This document shows positions 14,182-22,934 of a stretch of 42,355 bases of DNA, in pieces. Position numbers and translations under genes: made by a program. The DNA lies in NCBI GenBank assembly GCA_020052375.1, contig JAGVPG010000018.1, forward strand, positions 1 to 42,355. The letters are read 5' to 3'. The stretch's first letter is position 1. Each line of letters opens with the position of its first letter. Source of the DNA: Actinomycetota bacterium. Lineage in GTDB: Bacteria; Actinomycetota; JAHEXW01; JAGVPG01. The notes under the pieces were generated by a model. The model was not told where the DNA came from and did not search any database. It was given only the letters and a program-made list of their open reading frames with translations.

Positions 14182-15525
14182 ATGGCGGACGCGGTCCTGA
14201 TATACCCCTATTTCTACAAACATGCGAAAGACACCTCGATATTCAAGTTCCCACCGCTTGGCCTGGGCTACATCGCTTCGGCATTAAGGAATAAAGGTTT
14301 CTCGGTCGACCTGATCGACGGGACGTTTACCGATCCGGATAGCGTAGTTGAGCGGACACTGGCTGCCGATCCTGTCGTCGTCGGATACTACGTGATGATC
14401 ACTATGGAGCACGCGGCTTTAGAACTTGCCAGACGCCTGAATGGAGGCTCAAGACTTCAGGTTGCGGGAGGCCCGTATCCCTCGGCGACCCCGGAACGTT
14501 TCCTTCATGTCTTTGATATCACTTGTATCGGTGAAGGTGAAAACACGATGCCTGAGCTTATGACCGCGGTCATCGAAGGCAATGATCCGAAAGGTATAAG
14601 GGGACTCGCGTATGGAGATAATGGAACGGTCACAAGGACGGCGCCACGAGATAGGATAACCGATATCGACGCGTTATCGACGCCGGCTAGAGACCTTTTT
14701 GACGATACTGCTTATAAAGACTACTGGCATGGCCACTACGGACATACGGTGACAAGCATGATAACATCGCGCGGCTGCCCGTATCATTGCGGTTTCTGCA
14801 GCAAGCCGGTCTTTGGCGACTCGTGTATCGGACGCAACGCTACCGGTATAGTCGATGAGATGGAAGGGATCGCGGCGTCGGGTTATGACAGGATCTGGAT
14901 CGCGGATGATTGTTTTACGCTGGACAAAAAAAGGGTGATCGAGGTCTGCGACCTGATACGCGATCGAGGTCTGAACATCACCTGGGAATGCCTAAGCAGA
15001 GTCGACGGAATCGACCTTACTACTCTGAAGAGTATGCATAATGCCGGATGCGATAGGGTCTTTTTCGGTCTGGAGTCGGGCACCGATACGATGTTGAAGA
15101 AGATGAAGAAGGGGACGGATGTGGCGGCCGGAAGCCGGGCTGTCGGCCTTTCTTTAGAAAGCGGGCTAAAAACGGGCGGGTTTTTTATACTCGGATATCC
15201 GGGAGAGACGAACGATACGCTTATTAAGACGGTCAACTATTCGTCTCACCTGGGACTCGATTATCTATCGTATACGGTGCCGTACCCCATTCCGGGCACC
15301 GACCTATATGAAAAAGTCGCGCCCGTTCTCAATGATGAAGAGTGGACTTCTCCGAAACGGCATAAGCTCCTTTACCGGTCGCACTTCTCGATCCTAAAAC
15401 TGAAAGCTGCAATGGCTAAAGGCCTGATTCAGAACTGGCTGAAGAGACATCTAATGAAGCCAGGAGCTATCATGGAGACGGCCTTCCGTTATGTGAGCGA
15501 CCGGATCATCCGCCTGATACCCTGA
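14182..15525 (+). CDS. B12-binding radical SAM protein
   Basis: A 447-residue enzyme. The N-terminal cobalamin-binding-like domain runs to about residue 140 (KFPPLGLGYIASALRNKG, then VDLIDGTF, VAGGPYPSATPERF and IGEGENTMPEL). The radical SAM core follows with CPYHCGFC (CxxxCxxC, about residue 197) binding the [4Fe-4S] cluster. FFGLESGTDTMLKKMKKG and FILGYPGETNDT are also typical. The family includes BchE-like cyclases and C-methylases; the substrate is unknown. ATG 14182 is preferred over the frame opening at 14059, which overlaps the upstream gene. The 3' end overlaps the convergent glycosyltransferase gene by 37 bases. Confidence 0.88.
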   Translation: MADAVLIYPYFYKHAKDTSIFKFPPLGLGYIASALRNKGFSVDLIDGTFTDPDSVVERTLAADPVVVGYYVMITMEHAALELARRLNGGSRLQVAGGPYPSATPERFLHVFDITCIGEGENTMPELMTAVIEGNDPKGIRGLAYGDNGTVTRTAPRDRITDIDALSTPARDLFDDTAYKDYWHGHYGHTVTSMITSRGCPYHCGFCSKPVFGDSCIGRNATGIVDEMEGIAASGYDRIWIADDCFTLDKKRVIEVCDLIRDRGLNITWECLSRVDGIDLTTLKSMHNAGCDRVFFGLESGTDTMLKKMKKGTDVAAGSRAVGLSLESGLKTGGFFILGYPGETNDTLIKTVNYSSHLGLDYLSYTVPYPIPGTDLYEKVAPVLNDEEWTSPKRHKLLYRSHFSILKLKAAMAKGLIQNWLKRHLMKPGAIMETAFRYVSDRIIRLIP

Positions 15526-16784
15526 AATCCGAGTATCCCGAAGAAAGGCACGTATTGGGCGTAACGTACCCACTCCGGATAATGCAACGGCAACGTGGCA
15601 TAGAAAAGATAAGATAACATAACGGCGCCTGAAAGGTACAAGAAGGCCGGCGAGGGCCTATATGCGAGGAACGGTATCAAGAAGACCAGATACCAGGGTG
15701 CCATGAAGGGTAGCAAGACGACGTAGAGGGCGGACATTAAGAAACAGCCGTCCATGACGAAACGGTCGTCTTTTTCGTCGCGCATATAGAGGGCTACTGC
15801 AGCGGATGCGATCACAGCCAGCACGATGTATTTGTACACGGCGTCGAAAGCCGGACTCTGGCCGCCGACGAACAGTTCGAGGAAGTATTTCAGGCCGGCA
15901 TTGAACCTCGGGCCGCTCGTTGACGCAAACAGGGGAAGCAGGGTCTTACCGGCTTTTATATATGGCAGGTAAGCGAGTCCCAGCGCGACCGCGATACCGG
16001 CGGGTATCTTGAAGTCACGTTTCTTGATCAGGGCCGGAAGAAGGATGGCCGGGAAGATCTTGGTGCCGATCGCAAGTCCGCTAAAAGCGCCTGATGAAAA
16101 ACCCCTGTCCTTAAGCCGCAGCAAGATCGCGGCCAGCAGAAAGAACACGACCAATCCGTCTATGTGCCCGCTATGGCTGATCTCGAATATGACGAGCGGG
16201 TTCCACGCGTAAAAGACGATCCGGTTCGGATCCATCTTCAAGTGCTTCAAGATAAAAACAAGAAGGACGATCGACGCTATATCAACGAGTGAAAGCAGAA
16301 GCTTGAGCGCGTAGACCGGTCTTACATCCGGCAAGGCCGAGATGAAAAAGAAGGCTTGGCTGACCGGAGGGTAGATGGAGCTCCCTTTCTTTTCGAATAT
16401 CCCGGCATATACCTCCTTGTCGCGCAGGCCGGATAAGGCCTTATCGTCAGGGGAGTGCATGTATGGATTGAAACCCGCCGTCTGGATCTTACCGTCCCAA
16501 GCGTAACGGTATATATCATCAGAGAGCGTCGGCACGCTCAACGTCATCAGAAGCCGTATTATGATAGAGACCGCGATGATTATAGTGAGCGTCTGTTTTT
16601 GGGGCAGTTGTTTATAGAATATAATGGAAGCCGCAGCCAGATAGAGCCCGAACAGGGCGATAAACACGTATTCGAACGCGATCGTATTTGCCCTCAAGTC
16701 TTTCAGTAAGAGCGCTTCTACGTATAAAGCCGAGATCAATACCCCGGCAAAGACGAGTGTGAAAAGCCATGTTTTCCGTTGCAT
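15489..16784 (-). CDS. Polytopic glycosyltransferase (MptB/GT87-like)
   Basis: A 431-residue membrane protein with about ten to twelve helices. The first large loop holds LSDDIYRYAWDGKIQTAGFN, the Asp-containing signature of polyprenol-phosphate-sugar-dependent mannosyltransferases of the GT-C fold; NPLVIFEISHSGHIDGLVVF is a second conserved block. These enzymes add sugars from lipid-linked donors on the outer face of the membrane to lipids or glycans. Acceptor and sugar cannot be determined. The gene is alone on the minus strand, convergent with the radical SAM gene, and divergent from the dehydrogenase operon. Confidence 0.8.
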   Translation of the reverse strand: MQRKTWLFTLVFAGVLISALYVEALLLKDLRANTIAFEYVFIALFGLYLAAASIIFYKQLPQKQTLTIIIAVSIIIRLLMTLSVPTLSDDIYRYAWDGKIQTAGFNPYMHSPDDKALSGLRDKEVYAGIFEKKGSSIYPPVSQAFFFISALPDVRPVYALKLLLSLVDIASIVLLVFILKHLKMDPNRIVFYAWNPLVIFEISHSGHIDGLVVFFLLAAILLRLKDRGFSSGAFSGLAIGTKIFPAILLPALIKKRDFKIPAGIAVALGLAYLPYIKAGKTLLPLFASTSGPRFNAGLKYFLELFVGGQSPAFDAVYKYIVLAVIASAAVALYMRDEKDDRFVMDGCFLMSALYVVLLPFMAPWYLVFLIPFLAYRPSPAFLYLSGAVMLSYLFYATLPLHYPEWVRYAQYVPFFGILGFQGIRRMIRSLT

Positions 16785-16838
16785 CTCTATAGAAGTCTAT
16801 AATCCTGTGTATTGCTTTAGCAACCTGAATGACTTATG

Positions 16839-16844
16839 TATAAT
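16839..16844 (+). promoter_or_regulatory. Probable -10 box of the dehydrogenase operon
   Basis: TATAAT, 46 bases ahead of the E1alpha start. The -35 region (TTTAGC at 16816-16821, spacer 17) is weak, which suggests help from an activator. Confidence 0.5.
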
Positions 16845-16890
16845 AAATCTACACTTATCGGTTTGTACCGGGGATCGGGGGGCATGGCGG

Positions 16891-17874
16891 ATGGTCGTCG
16901 AACTTGGACTCACTGAACAAGAACACCTTAAGCTCTACCGTCAGATGCTCCTCATCAGGACCTTCGAAGAAACAACCGCTGAACAATACGCGAAAGGAAA
17001 TATCACCGGTTTCACCCATCTCTATTCGGGCGAAGAAGCCGTCGCCGTAGGGGCCATGTCTGTTATTTCCGACAAAGACTATGTCGTCAGTTCCTACCGC
17101 GAACACGGACACGCCCTCGCCAAAGGCGCAACGCCCCGGGCCGTCATGGCCGAACTCTTCGGGAAATCGACGGGCATCAGCCACGGACGGGGCGGTTCCA
17201 TGCATCTGTTCGATCCCGATCTGCGTTTCATGGGCGGATACGCTATCGTCGCCGGCGGACTACCTATATCCGCAGGCATAGCTCAAGCGGTCAAGTACAG
17301 GAACGGTGATGAGATCGTTGCCGTATTCTTTGGAGACGGGGCGGTAAACCAGGGTGTTTTCCACGAGACGGTGAACATCGCCAAGCTCTGGTCGCTTCCC
17401 CTGGTGCTCATCTGCGAGAACAACTTCTATGGCATCGGTACGAATGTAAGCCGTGCTTCCGCTGTAGAAGACCTATATAAACGTGTCTGCGGTTTCAATA
17501 TCCGCGCGGTCCAGGTCGACGGGATGGATGTCATGGCTGTGAGGAAGGGCGTGGAAGAAGCAGCGCGCATATCCAGAGGCGGAGGAGGTCCGACATTCGT
17601 CGAAGCCAAGACGTATCGCTTCAGGGGACATTCCATGTCGGATCCGGACGAATACCGCAGCAAGATGGAGTTGAAGATATGGCGGGATCGTGATCCGTTG
17701 ACGAAGTTCTCGTCGCATCTGGTCAACGAAGGAACGGCGGATCAAAAAACACTTGATGAGATAAAAAGGGAAGTGGAAGCGGAGGTCGCGGACGCCGTGG
17801 ACTTCGCGGAGAAAAGCCCCGAACCTCCTTTGACTCAACTTATGGACGGCCTGTATCCGAACGGGAGTGCTTAA
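16891..17874 (+). CDS. pdhA: Pyruvate dehydrogenase E1 component, alpha subunit
   Basis: A 327-residue thiamine-diphosphate enzyme subunit that decarboxylates pyruvate (or a related 2-oxoacid or acetoin) in the cytosol. The cofactor-binding motif is FGDGAVNQGVFHETVNIAKL ending in ENNFYGIG, the expected GDG...NN pattern. SSYREHGHALAKG, SHGRGGSMH and YRFRGHSMSDPDEYR are also canonical for E1alpha. ATG 16891 is chosen because it follows a GGGGGG tract at a good distance and matches the usual N-terminus; the frame is open further upstream without a better start. It begins a seven-gene operon. Pyruvate versus acetoin cannot be separated by eye. Confidence 0.9.
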   Translation: MVVELGLTEQEHLKLYRQMLLIRTFEETTAEQYAKGNITGFTHLYSGEEAVAVGAMSVISDKDYVVSSYREHGHALAKGATPRAVMAELFGKSTGISHGRGGSMHLFDPDLRFMGGYAIVAGGLPISAGIAQAVKYRNGDEIVAVFFGDGAVNQGVFHETVNIAKLWSLPLVLICENNFYGIGTNVSRASAVEDLYKRVCGFNIRAVQVDGMDVMAVRKGVEEAARISRGGGGPTFVEAKTYRFRGHSMSDPDEYRSKMELKIWRDRDPLTKFSSHLVNEGTADQKTLDEIKREVEAEVADAVDFAEKSPEPPLTQLMDGLYPNGSA

Positions 17875-17877
17875 AAA

Positions 17878-18858
17878 ATGGCAGAGATCAGATATAGGGA
17901 AGCTTTAAACCAAGCTTTGCGCGAAGAGATGGCGCGAGACGACCGTGTCTTCGTGATGGGTGAGGATGTCGCATTCTTCGGCGGATCGTTCAAGGTCACC
18001 GAGGGCCTTCTGGCGGAGTTCACCGAAAGGCGGGTCATCGATACACCGATCTCGGAAGCGGCTATCGTCGGCTGCGGCATCGGCGCGGCCTTAGCGGGTT
18101 TGAGGCCTGTTGTAGAGCTGATGACCGTGAACTTCGCTTTGCTCGCAATGGACCAGATCGTGAACCACGCCGCCAAGATCAGATATATGTTTGGCGGAAA
18201 GGCAAAGGTGCCGCTGGTCATAAGATGTCCGGGTGGGGGAGGGCATCAGCTGGGAGCGCAGCATTCACAAAGCCTGGAAGCTTATTTTCTGCATTGTCCG
18301 GGCCTTAGAGTCGCCGTTCCGGCGACTCCCGCCGACGCGAAGGGTCTTCTAAAGAGCGCCATCAGGGATGAAGGCCCTGTCATGTTCATCGAACACGAAG
18401 GGCTTTACGGCTTGAAGGGCGAGGTGCCGGATGGTTCCGACTATCTGGTGCCATTCGGGCAAGCGGCGGTGACAAGGACAGGTAAAGATGTTTCACTTAT
18501 CGGTTATTCCAGAGGGGCCATGCTTGCGGCTCAAGCCGCCGAAGAGCTGGCGCAGAAGGGTGTCGACGCGGAAGTGATAGATCTAAGGACTTTAAATCCA
18601 CTGGACATGGATACGATCATCGGATCGGTCAAGAAGACATCGCGAGCCGTAGTCGTTTACGAAGCGTGGAAAACGGGCGGCGCGGGCGCAGAGATATCGG
18701 CGCGTATCGCGGAATCGGCCTTCGATCATCTTGATGCGCCGGTCGCCAGGGTGGCGGGCGGCGATGTCCCCGCTCCGTATAACAAGCATCTGGAGGCGGC
18801 TTCACTACCGCAGGTGGAAGATATAATCAGTGCAGTCGACCAGATAGTCGGCGTTTGA
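17878..18858 (+). CDS. pdhB: Pyruvate dehydrogenase E1 component, beta subunit
   Basis: A 326-residue partner of E1alpha, of normal length. Recognised parts are VMGEDVAFFGGSFKVTEGL, then TPISEAAIVGCGIGAALAGL, CPGGGGHQLGAQHSQSLEAY and the C-terminal domain VIDLRTLNPLDMDTI. Glu in the SEAAIVG region activates the thiamine ring. Three bases separate it from pdhA. It forms the alpha2beta2 E1 enzyme feeding the lipoyl E2 encoded next. Confidence 0.93.
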   Translation: MAEIRYREALNQALREEMARDDRVFVMGEDVAFFGGSFKVTEGLLAEFTERRVIDTPISEAAIVGCGIGAALAGLRPVVELMTVNFALLAMDQIVNHAAKIRYMFGGKAKVPLVIRCPGGGGHQLGAQHSQSLEAYFLHCPGLRVAVPATPADAKGLLKSAIRDEGPVMFIEHEGLYGLKGEVPDGSDYLVPFGQAAVTRTGKDVSLIGYSRGAMLAAQAAEELAQKGVDAEVIDLRTLNPLDMDTIIGSVKKTSRAVVVYEAWKTGGAGAEISARIAESAFDHLDAPVARVAGGDVPAPYNKHLEAASLPQVEDIISAVDQIVGV

Positions 18859-18871
18859 ATAGGAGATAGAT

Positions 18872-20044
18872 ATGACCGACATCATCATGCCGAAATTGAG
18901 TGACACGATGGAAGAAGGCAAGGTCTTGAAATGGCTCAAAGCCGTGGGCGATGAAGTAAAAAAAGGCGAGAAGATAGTCGAGATCGAAACAGACAAAGCG
19001 GATATGGAGGTCGAGGCGTTCGATTCCGGGATACTCGGTAAGATAGTCGTAAAAGAAGGGGAAACCGCCCCGGTGGGAAGCGCAATTGCAATGCTGGGGG
19101 AAGTCGAGGAGGTCAAAGAGGTCGAGGAGGTCAAAGAGGTCGAGGAAGTCAAGGAGATCAAGGAGGTCAAGGAGGTCAAGGAGGTCAAGGAGGCGGGGAG
19201 ACCAGGACAGGTGAAGGCGTCGCCACTGGCAAAGAATGTGGCTGCGCGACTTGGTGTGGATATAGCCGGGATAGCGGGTACGGGTCCGGGCGGACGCATA
19301 ACGAAAGAGGATGTCGAGGCGGTGGTAAAAGCAGGACCGGCTGTCGGCAAACCTGTTAAAGGCGGCGACATCGAGGAGATGTCCGCCATGCGGAAAGCCA
19401 TCGCTAAGACGGTGACTAAAAGCAAAACAGAGATACCCCATTTTTATCTGACTGTAGCGGTGGAGATGGACAAAGCGGCAGCATTCAAGGAGGAAGAGAG
19501 GAAGCGAGGAAGAGAGGACGTAAAGATCACCTATACGCACATTATTACGAGGGCGGTCGTCGAAACGATAAAGACCCATCCGATCGTCAACTCGTTTTAT
19601 ATAGATGGCAGGATCGTTAGGAATAAGAACATAAACATAGGTATTCTGGTGGCTATCGAAGGCGGGATTCTTATTCCCGTTATCAAGGAATGCGAAAGAC
19701 TGTCTTTAAAACAGGTGGCAAAGATATCGAATGATGTGGTGCAGCGCGCGAGGTCCGGACGACTTTCCGCCGGTGAGCTGACGGGAGGGACTTTCACGAT
19801 ATCCAACGTCGGGATGCTCGATGTCGAACACTTCCAGGCCATCATCGACCCTCCCCAGAGCGCTATCCTGGCGGTCGGTTCTATAAAAAAGAGACCTGTC
19901 GTCGATGAGTCCGGTGGTATCAAAGCGGCTTTGGTGATGAATATGACGTTATCGATAGACCATAGAGTGCTGGACGGAGAACCCGCGGCGCGTTTCCTGA
20001 ATGAGATCAGGGACAGGCTTATGGAGCCGGAAGGACTTGCTTAG
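18872..20044 (+). CDS. pdhC: Dihydrolipoamide acyltransferase E2 with an EVK-repeat linker
   Basis: A 390-residue E2. One lipoyl domain (residues 1-76) has ETDKADMEV, with Lys42 the lipoylation site. The peripheral-subunit-binding domain is at about 110-150 (ASPLAKNVAARLG, then GTGPGGRITKEDV). The acyltransferase domain follows, ending with SIDHRVLDGEPAARFL, whose His and Asp are catalytic. It transfers the acetyl group to CoA. The linker between lipoyl and binding domains is unusual: ten tripeptides of the type EV(K/E), not the usual Ala/Pro-rich flexible linker. The E3 gene starts directly after the stop. Confidence 0.93.
   Translation: MTDIIMPKLSDTMEEGKVLKWLKAVGDEVKKGEKIVEIETDKADMEVEAFDSGILGKIVVKEGETAPVGSAIAMLGEVEEVKEVEEVKEVEEVKEIKEVKEVKEVKEAGRPGQVKASPLAKNVAARLGVDIAGIAGTGPGGRITKEDVEAVVKAGPAVGKPVKGGDIEEMSAMRKAIAKTVTKSKTEIPHFYLTVAVEMDKAAAFKEEERKRGREDVKITYTHIITRAVVETIKTHPIVNSFYIDGRIVRNKNINIGILVAIEGGILIPVIKECERLSLKQVAKISNDVVQRARSGRLSAGELTGGTFTISNVGMLDVEHFQAIIDPPQSAILAVGSIKKRPVVDESGGIKAALVMNMTLSIDHRVLDGEPAARFLNEIRDRLMEPEGLA
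19100..19198 (+). repeat. In-frame 9-bp tandem repeat in the E2 linker
   Basis: Eleven consecutive 9-base units of the type GAGGTCAAG or GAGGTCGAG, encoding EVE/EVK alternation, then EIK, EVK three times and a final EAG. The last EVK units are identical at DNA level, which suggests recent slippage. The repeat keeps the frame. Confidence 0.9.
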
Positions 20045-21436
20045 ATGTTCGATCTGACTGTCATCGGCGGAGGCCCCGGAGGTTATACTGCCGCATTTAA
20101 GGCCAGCCGGCTCGGGATGAAGGTGGCACTGGTCGAAGCGTTCAAGATCGGCGGTGTCTGCTTGCAAGCAGGATGCATCCCGTATAAGGCGCTTCTGGAG
20201 AGCGCGAGGGTTTCCGGGCTGGTCAGAAACGCCGGAGAATTCGGCGTCGACGCATCTATGAATGGCATCGATTTTTCAAGGATGATGTCCAGGAAGAACA
20301 AGGTCGTCGAACGCCTCGAAAAGGGGCTGGCTTTTCTGGTTGAAAATAACAAGGTGGCATACTTCGACGGATTGGCATCACTTGCCGGTCTGGGAAAAGT
20401 AAGGGTAAAGAATCTTAAGAACCGCGAAGAACAGACGATAGAGACCAAGGACATCATCATCGCCACAGGTTCAAAACCTAAGTTCATCCAGGCATTTGCG
20501 GCGGACGGAAAGAAGATCTTATACAGCGATCATATCGTAGCCCTAGCCGAAGCGCCGGCGTCTATAGCGATACTGGGAGGCGGGCCGATCGGGGTTGAGA
20601 CCGCGACTTTGATGAGAGCACTCGGTTCGTCGGTCGTCATCCTGGAAGCGGCGCCCCGGATAATGATAAACGAGGATGAGGAGATCTCGTTCGAGCTTAA
20701 GAAACAGTTGGAAAAAAAGGGCATCACAATAGAGGTAGAAGCCAAAGTCGCAGAGGCCGATAAGAAAGATACCGGGGTGACCGTTGATTATACTGATAGC
20801 GGAGGCGATAGGAGATCGGTTGATGCGGACTGTCTGCTGGTCGCCATCGGACGCGAGGGTCTGACAAATGGACTTGGACTTGAAACCGCGGGTGTCGGGA
20901 CCGAGCACGGATATATAAAGGTCAACGTGTCGATGCGGACTACCGCTTCCGATATTTACGCGATCGGCGACGTCGCGGGACCGCCGCTTCTGGCACACAA
21001 GGCTTCAGCCGAAGCGATCGTCGCTGTAGAAACGATCGCCGGCCGTGATACGGCGCCGGTCGATATGCTGAAAATACCGCATTGTACGTATTGCGAACCC
21101 CAGGTGGCGTCAATCGGGTTGACAGAGGCCCAAGCGGCCGGGGAGCAGAGGAAGATAAAGACCGGACGCTTCAGTTTCAAGATCAACGGCAAAGCATTGT
21201 GCGAAAGCGATGAAATAGGATTCATCAAGATCATAGCAGATAAGGATACCGATGAGATACTCGGAGTCCATATGATCGGTGGTGAAGTGACCGAGCTTAT
21301 TCAAGAATGTGCCGAAGCCATGTACGCCGAAAGTACCCTTGAAGAACTTAAAATGGCTGTTCACGCACATCCTACGCGATCTGAAGCGCTCAAAGAGGCG
21401 GCGCTGGATGCCGACGGCGAAAGCGTGATGAAGTAG
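20045..21436 (+). CDS. lpdA: Dihydrolipoamide dehydrogenase E3
   Basis: A 463-residue FAD enzyme that reoxidises the lipoyl group with NAD+. The FAD site is VIGGGPGGYTAAFKASRLG, the redox disulfide is GGVCLQAGCIPYKALL (two Cys, with Tyr where Ser is common), the NAD site is AILGGGPIGVETATLM, and AVHAHPTRSEALKEA gives the catalytic His-Glu pair. ATG follows the E2 stop with no gap. Full length, no anomalies beyond the V-C-L-Q-A-G-C variant. Confidence 0.94.
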   Translation: MFDLTVIGGGPGGYTAAFKASRLGMKVALVEAFKIGGVCLQAGCIPYKALLESARVSGLVRNAGEFGVDASMNGIDFSRMMSRKNKVVERLEKGLAFLVENNKVAYFDGLASLAGLGKVRVKNLKNREEQTIETKDIIIATGSKPKFIQAFAADGKKILYSDHIVALAEAPASIAILGGGPIGVETATLMRALGSSVVILEAAPRIMINEDEEISFELKKQLEKKGITIEVEAKVAEADKKDTGVTVDYTDSGGDRRSVDADCLLVAIGREGLTNGLGLETAGVGTEHGYIKVNVSMRTTASDIYAIGDVAGPPLLAHKASAEAIVAVETIAGRDTAPVDMLKIPHCTYCEPQVASIGLTEAQAAGEQRKIKTGRFSFKINGKALCESDEIGFIKIIADKDTDEILGVHMIGGEVTELIQECAEAMYAESTLEELKMAVHAHPTRSEALKEAALDADGESVMK

Positions 21437-21483
21437 GGGAATAGGGAAGTAGTGAGGTAGAGAAGTAGGGAAGTAGGGAACGG
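21437..21483 (+). repeat. Purine-rich short repeats between lpdA and lipB
   Basis: Four imperfect copies of GAAGTAGGG fill the 47-base gap. They also supply purine-rich sequence ahead of the lipB start. No clear hairpin. Confidence 0.5.
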
Positions 21484-22104
21484 ATGGGGTGCGGGGTAAT
21501 CAAAACAATAGATCTTAAAGAAAGAGCTTACTGGGAGTCTTATAAACTTCAGCAACAGCTGGTCGACGAGAAAATAAAGGGAGATGCAACGGACTATTTG
21601 TTGCTGGTCGAACATCCGCACACGTATACGACGGGACGCGGGGGGGACGCAAAGAACCTACCTCATGGCCGGATTCCTGTCTTCAGGATGAACAGGGGCG
21701 GAGATGTGACCTATCATGGCCCCGGGCAACTCGTTTGTTATCCGATAATCGACTTAAAGACACGCGGCCGGGATATAAGCGTGTTCTTAAGGAAGCTGGA
21801 AGCAGGCATCATAAAGACGTTAACATCGTTCGGGCTGGATACCCGGACTGTCCTGTCCCGCACCGGTGTATGGTCGGGAAACGGAAAGATCGCTTCGGTC
21901 GGCATCGGTATAAGAAGGTGGGTGACTTTTCACGGCCTCGCGATAAATGTCGACCCCGACCTTTCATACTTTGCCAAGATCAAACCGTGCGGATTGTCCG
22001 GAGTGAATATGACTTCAATGGCCGGAGAACTTAGCGGAGATATATGCATTGAAGATGTGAAAAGGAGGTTTGTATGCGCGATGGCGGACGTCCTGAATGG
22101 CTGA
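21484..22104 (+). CDS. lipB: Octanoyl-ACP:protein octanoyltransferase
   Basis: A 206-residue LipB. It moves octanoate from acyl carrier protein to the lipoyl-domain lysine of E2. Diagnostic motifs: RGGDVTYHGPGQLVCYPI, the catalytic Lys in GNGKIASVGIGIRRWVTFHG, and the catalytic Cys in KIKPCGLSG. Substrate-side YTTGRGG is also normal. It follows the gene encoding its target complex and overlaps lipA by 31 bases, so both lipoylation steps are co-expressed with E2. Confidence 0.94.
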   Translation: MGCGVIKTIDLKERAYWESYKLQQQLVDEKIKGDATDYLLLVEHPHTYTTGRGGDAKNLPHGRIPVFRMNRGGDVTYHGPGQLVCYPIIDLKTRGRDISVFLRKLEAGIIKTLTSFGLDTRTVLSRTGVWSGNGKIASVGIGIRRWVTFHGLAINVDPDLSYFAKIKPCGLSGVNMTSMAGELSGDICIEDVKRRFVCAMADVLNG

Positions 22105-22934
22105 AGGTCGGCGCCCCGATCGGTGACCTCTACGACCGGACGGAGAGTATTGTCGGAAAACACCGGTTGAACACCGTGTGCATGGAAGCCGTATGCCCGA
22201 ACAGACGCGAGTGTTACGACGCCATGACGGCGACGTTTATGATCCTCGGACATATTTGCACGCGCGCTTGCGGTTTCTGCGCCGTCGTTCACGGACAGCC
22301 GGACACCCCGGATGCCGGCGAACCGGAACGCATCGCTGCAGCGGTCAGCGAGCTGGACCTCGAATATGTGGTCATCACATCTGTGACCAGGGATGACCTG
22401 TCTGATGGCGGGGCCGGTCACTTTGCCAGTACAGTGGACGCTCTAAAAGGGATCGACGGACAGCCCGCAATCGAGACATTGATCCCGGACTTCAAAGGGG
22501 ACAGATGGTCCCTCAGCCAAGTCGTGGATTCGCATCCAGATGTTATATCGCACAACGTCGAGACTACCCCATCTTTATATGAGAGAGTAAGGCCCGGTGC
22601 TTCTTATATCCGTTCACTGCGTTTACTTGAGGCAGCCAAAGATATGAATGGTGACATCAAGACCAAGTCGGGCATAATGCTGGGTTTAGGTGAGACTATC
22701 AGCGAGATCGAAAGTGTATTCAGGGCACTGATCGGGTCCGGCTGTGACTACTTGACGATCGGCCAGTACCTAAGGCCGTCTCCGGCGAATATCCCTGTGA
22801 GAGAATATATGCATCCGGAACGTTTTGAGAGTCTAAAGAACCTGGCGGAGGATATGGGTTTCATACACGTAGAAGCGGGGCCACTGGTCCGTTCCAGTTA
22901 TCATGCCGCGCTGCCTGTGAGGCAAAGACGATGA
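22074..22934 (+). CDS. lipA: Lipoyl synthase
   Basis: A 286-residue radical SAM enzyme that inserts two sulfurs into the octanoyl group. The auxiliary cluster motif is CMEAVCPNRREC (CxxxxCxxxxxC), the radical SAM motif is CTRACGFC, and RSSYHA near the C-terminus supplies the serine ligand of the auxiliary cluster. All features required for activity are present. It starts inside the end of lipB behind AAAAGGAGG and overlaps the Rieske gene by 4 bases. Confidence 0.95.
   Translation: MRDGGRPEWLKVGAPIGDLYDRTESIVGKHRLNTVCMEAVCPNRRECYDAMTATFMILGHICTRACGFCAVVHGQPDTPDAGEPERIAAAVSELDLEYVVITSVTRDDLSDGGAGHFASTVDALKGIDGQPAIETLIPDFKGDRWSLSQVVDSHPDVISHNVETTPSLYERVRPGASYIRSLRLLEAAKDMNGDIKTKSGIMLGLGETISEIESVFRALIGSGCDYLTIGQYLRPSPANIPVREYMHPERFESLKNLAEDMGFIHVEAGPLVRSSYHAALPVRQRR

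Noticed and set aside
16759-16890. Longer N-terminus for pdhA
   Set aside because: The upstream in-frame segment covers the -10 box and has no match to E1alpha; ATG 16891 fits the family start.
19100-19198. CRISPR or minisatellite array
   Set aside because: The units are 9 bases without spacers, keep the coding frame and lie inside a clear E2 gene.
18805-19579. Long minus-strand frames with Leu-Thr-Ser or Leu-Leu-Asp repeats
   Set aside because: They are antisense shadows of the EVK repeat and flanks of the E2 gene, with no ribosome site or known domain.
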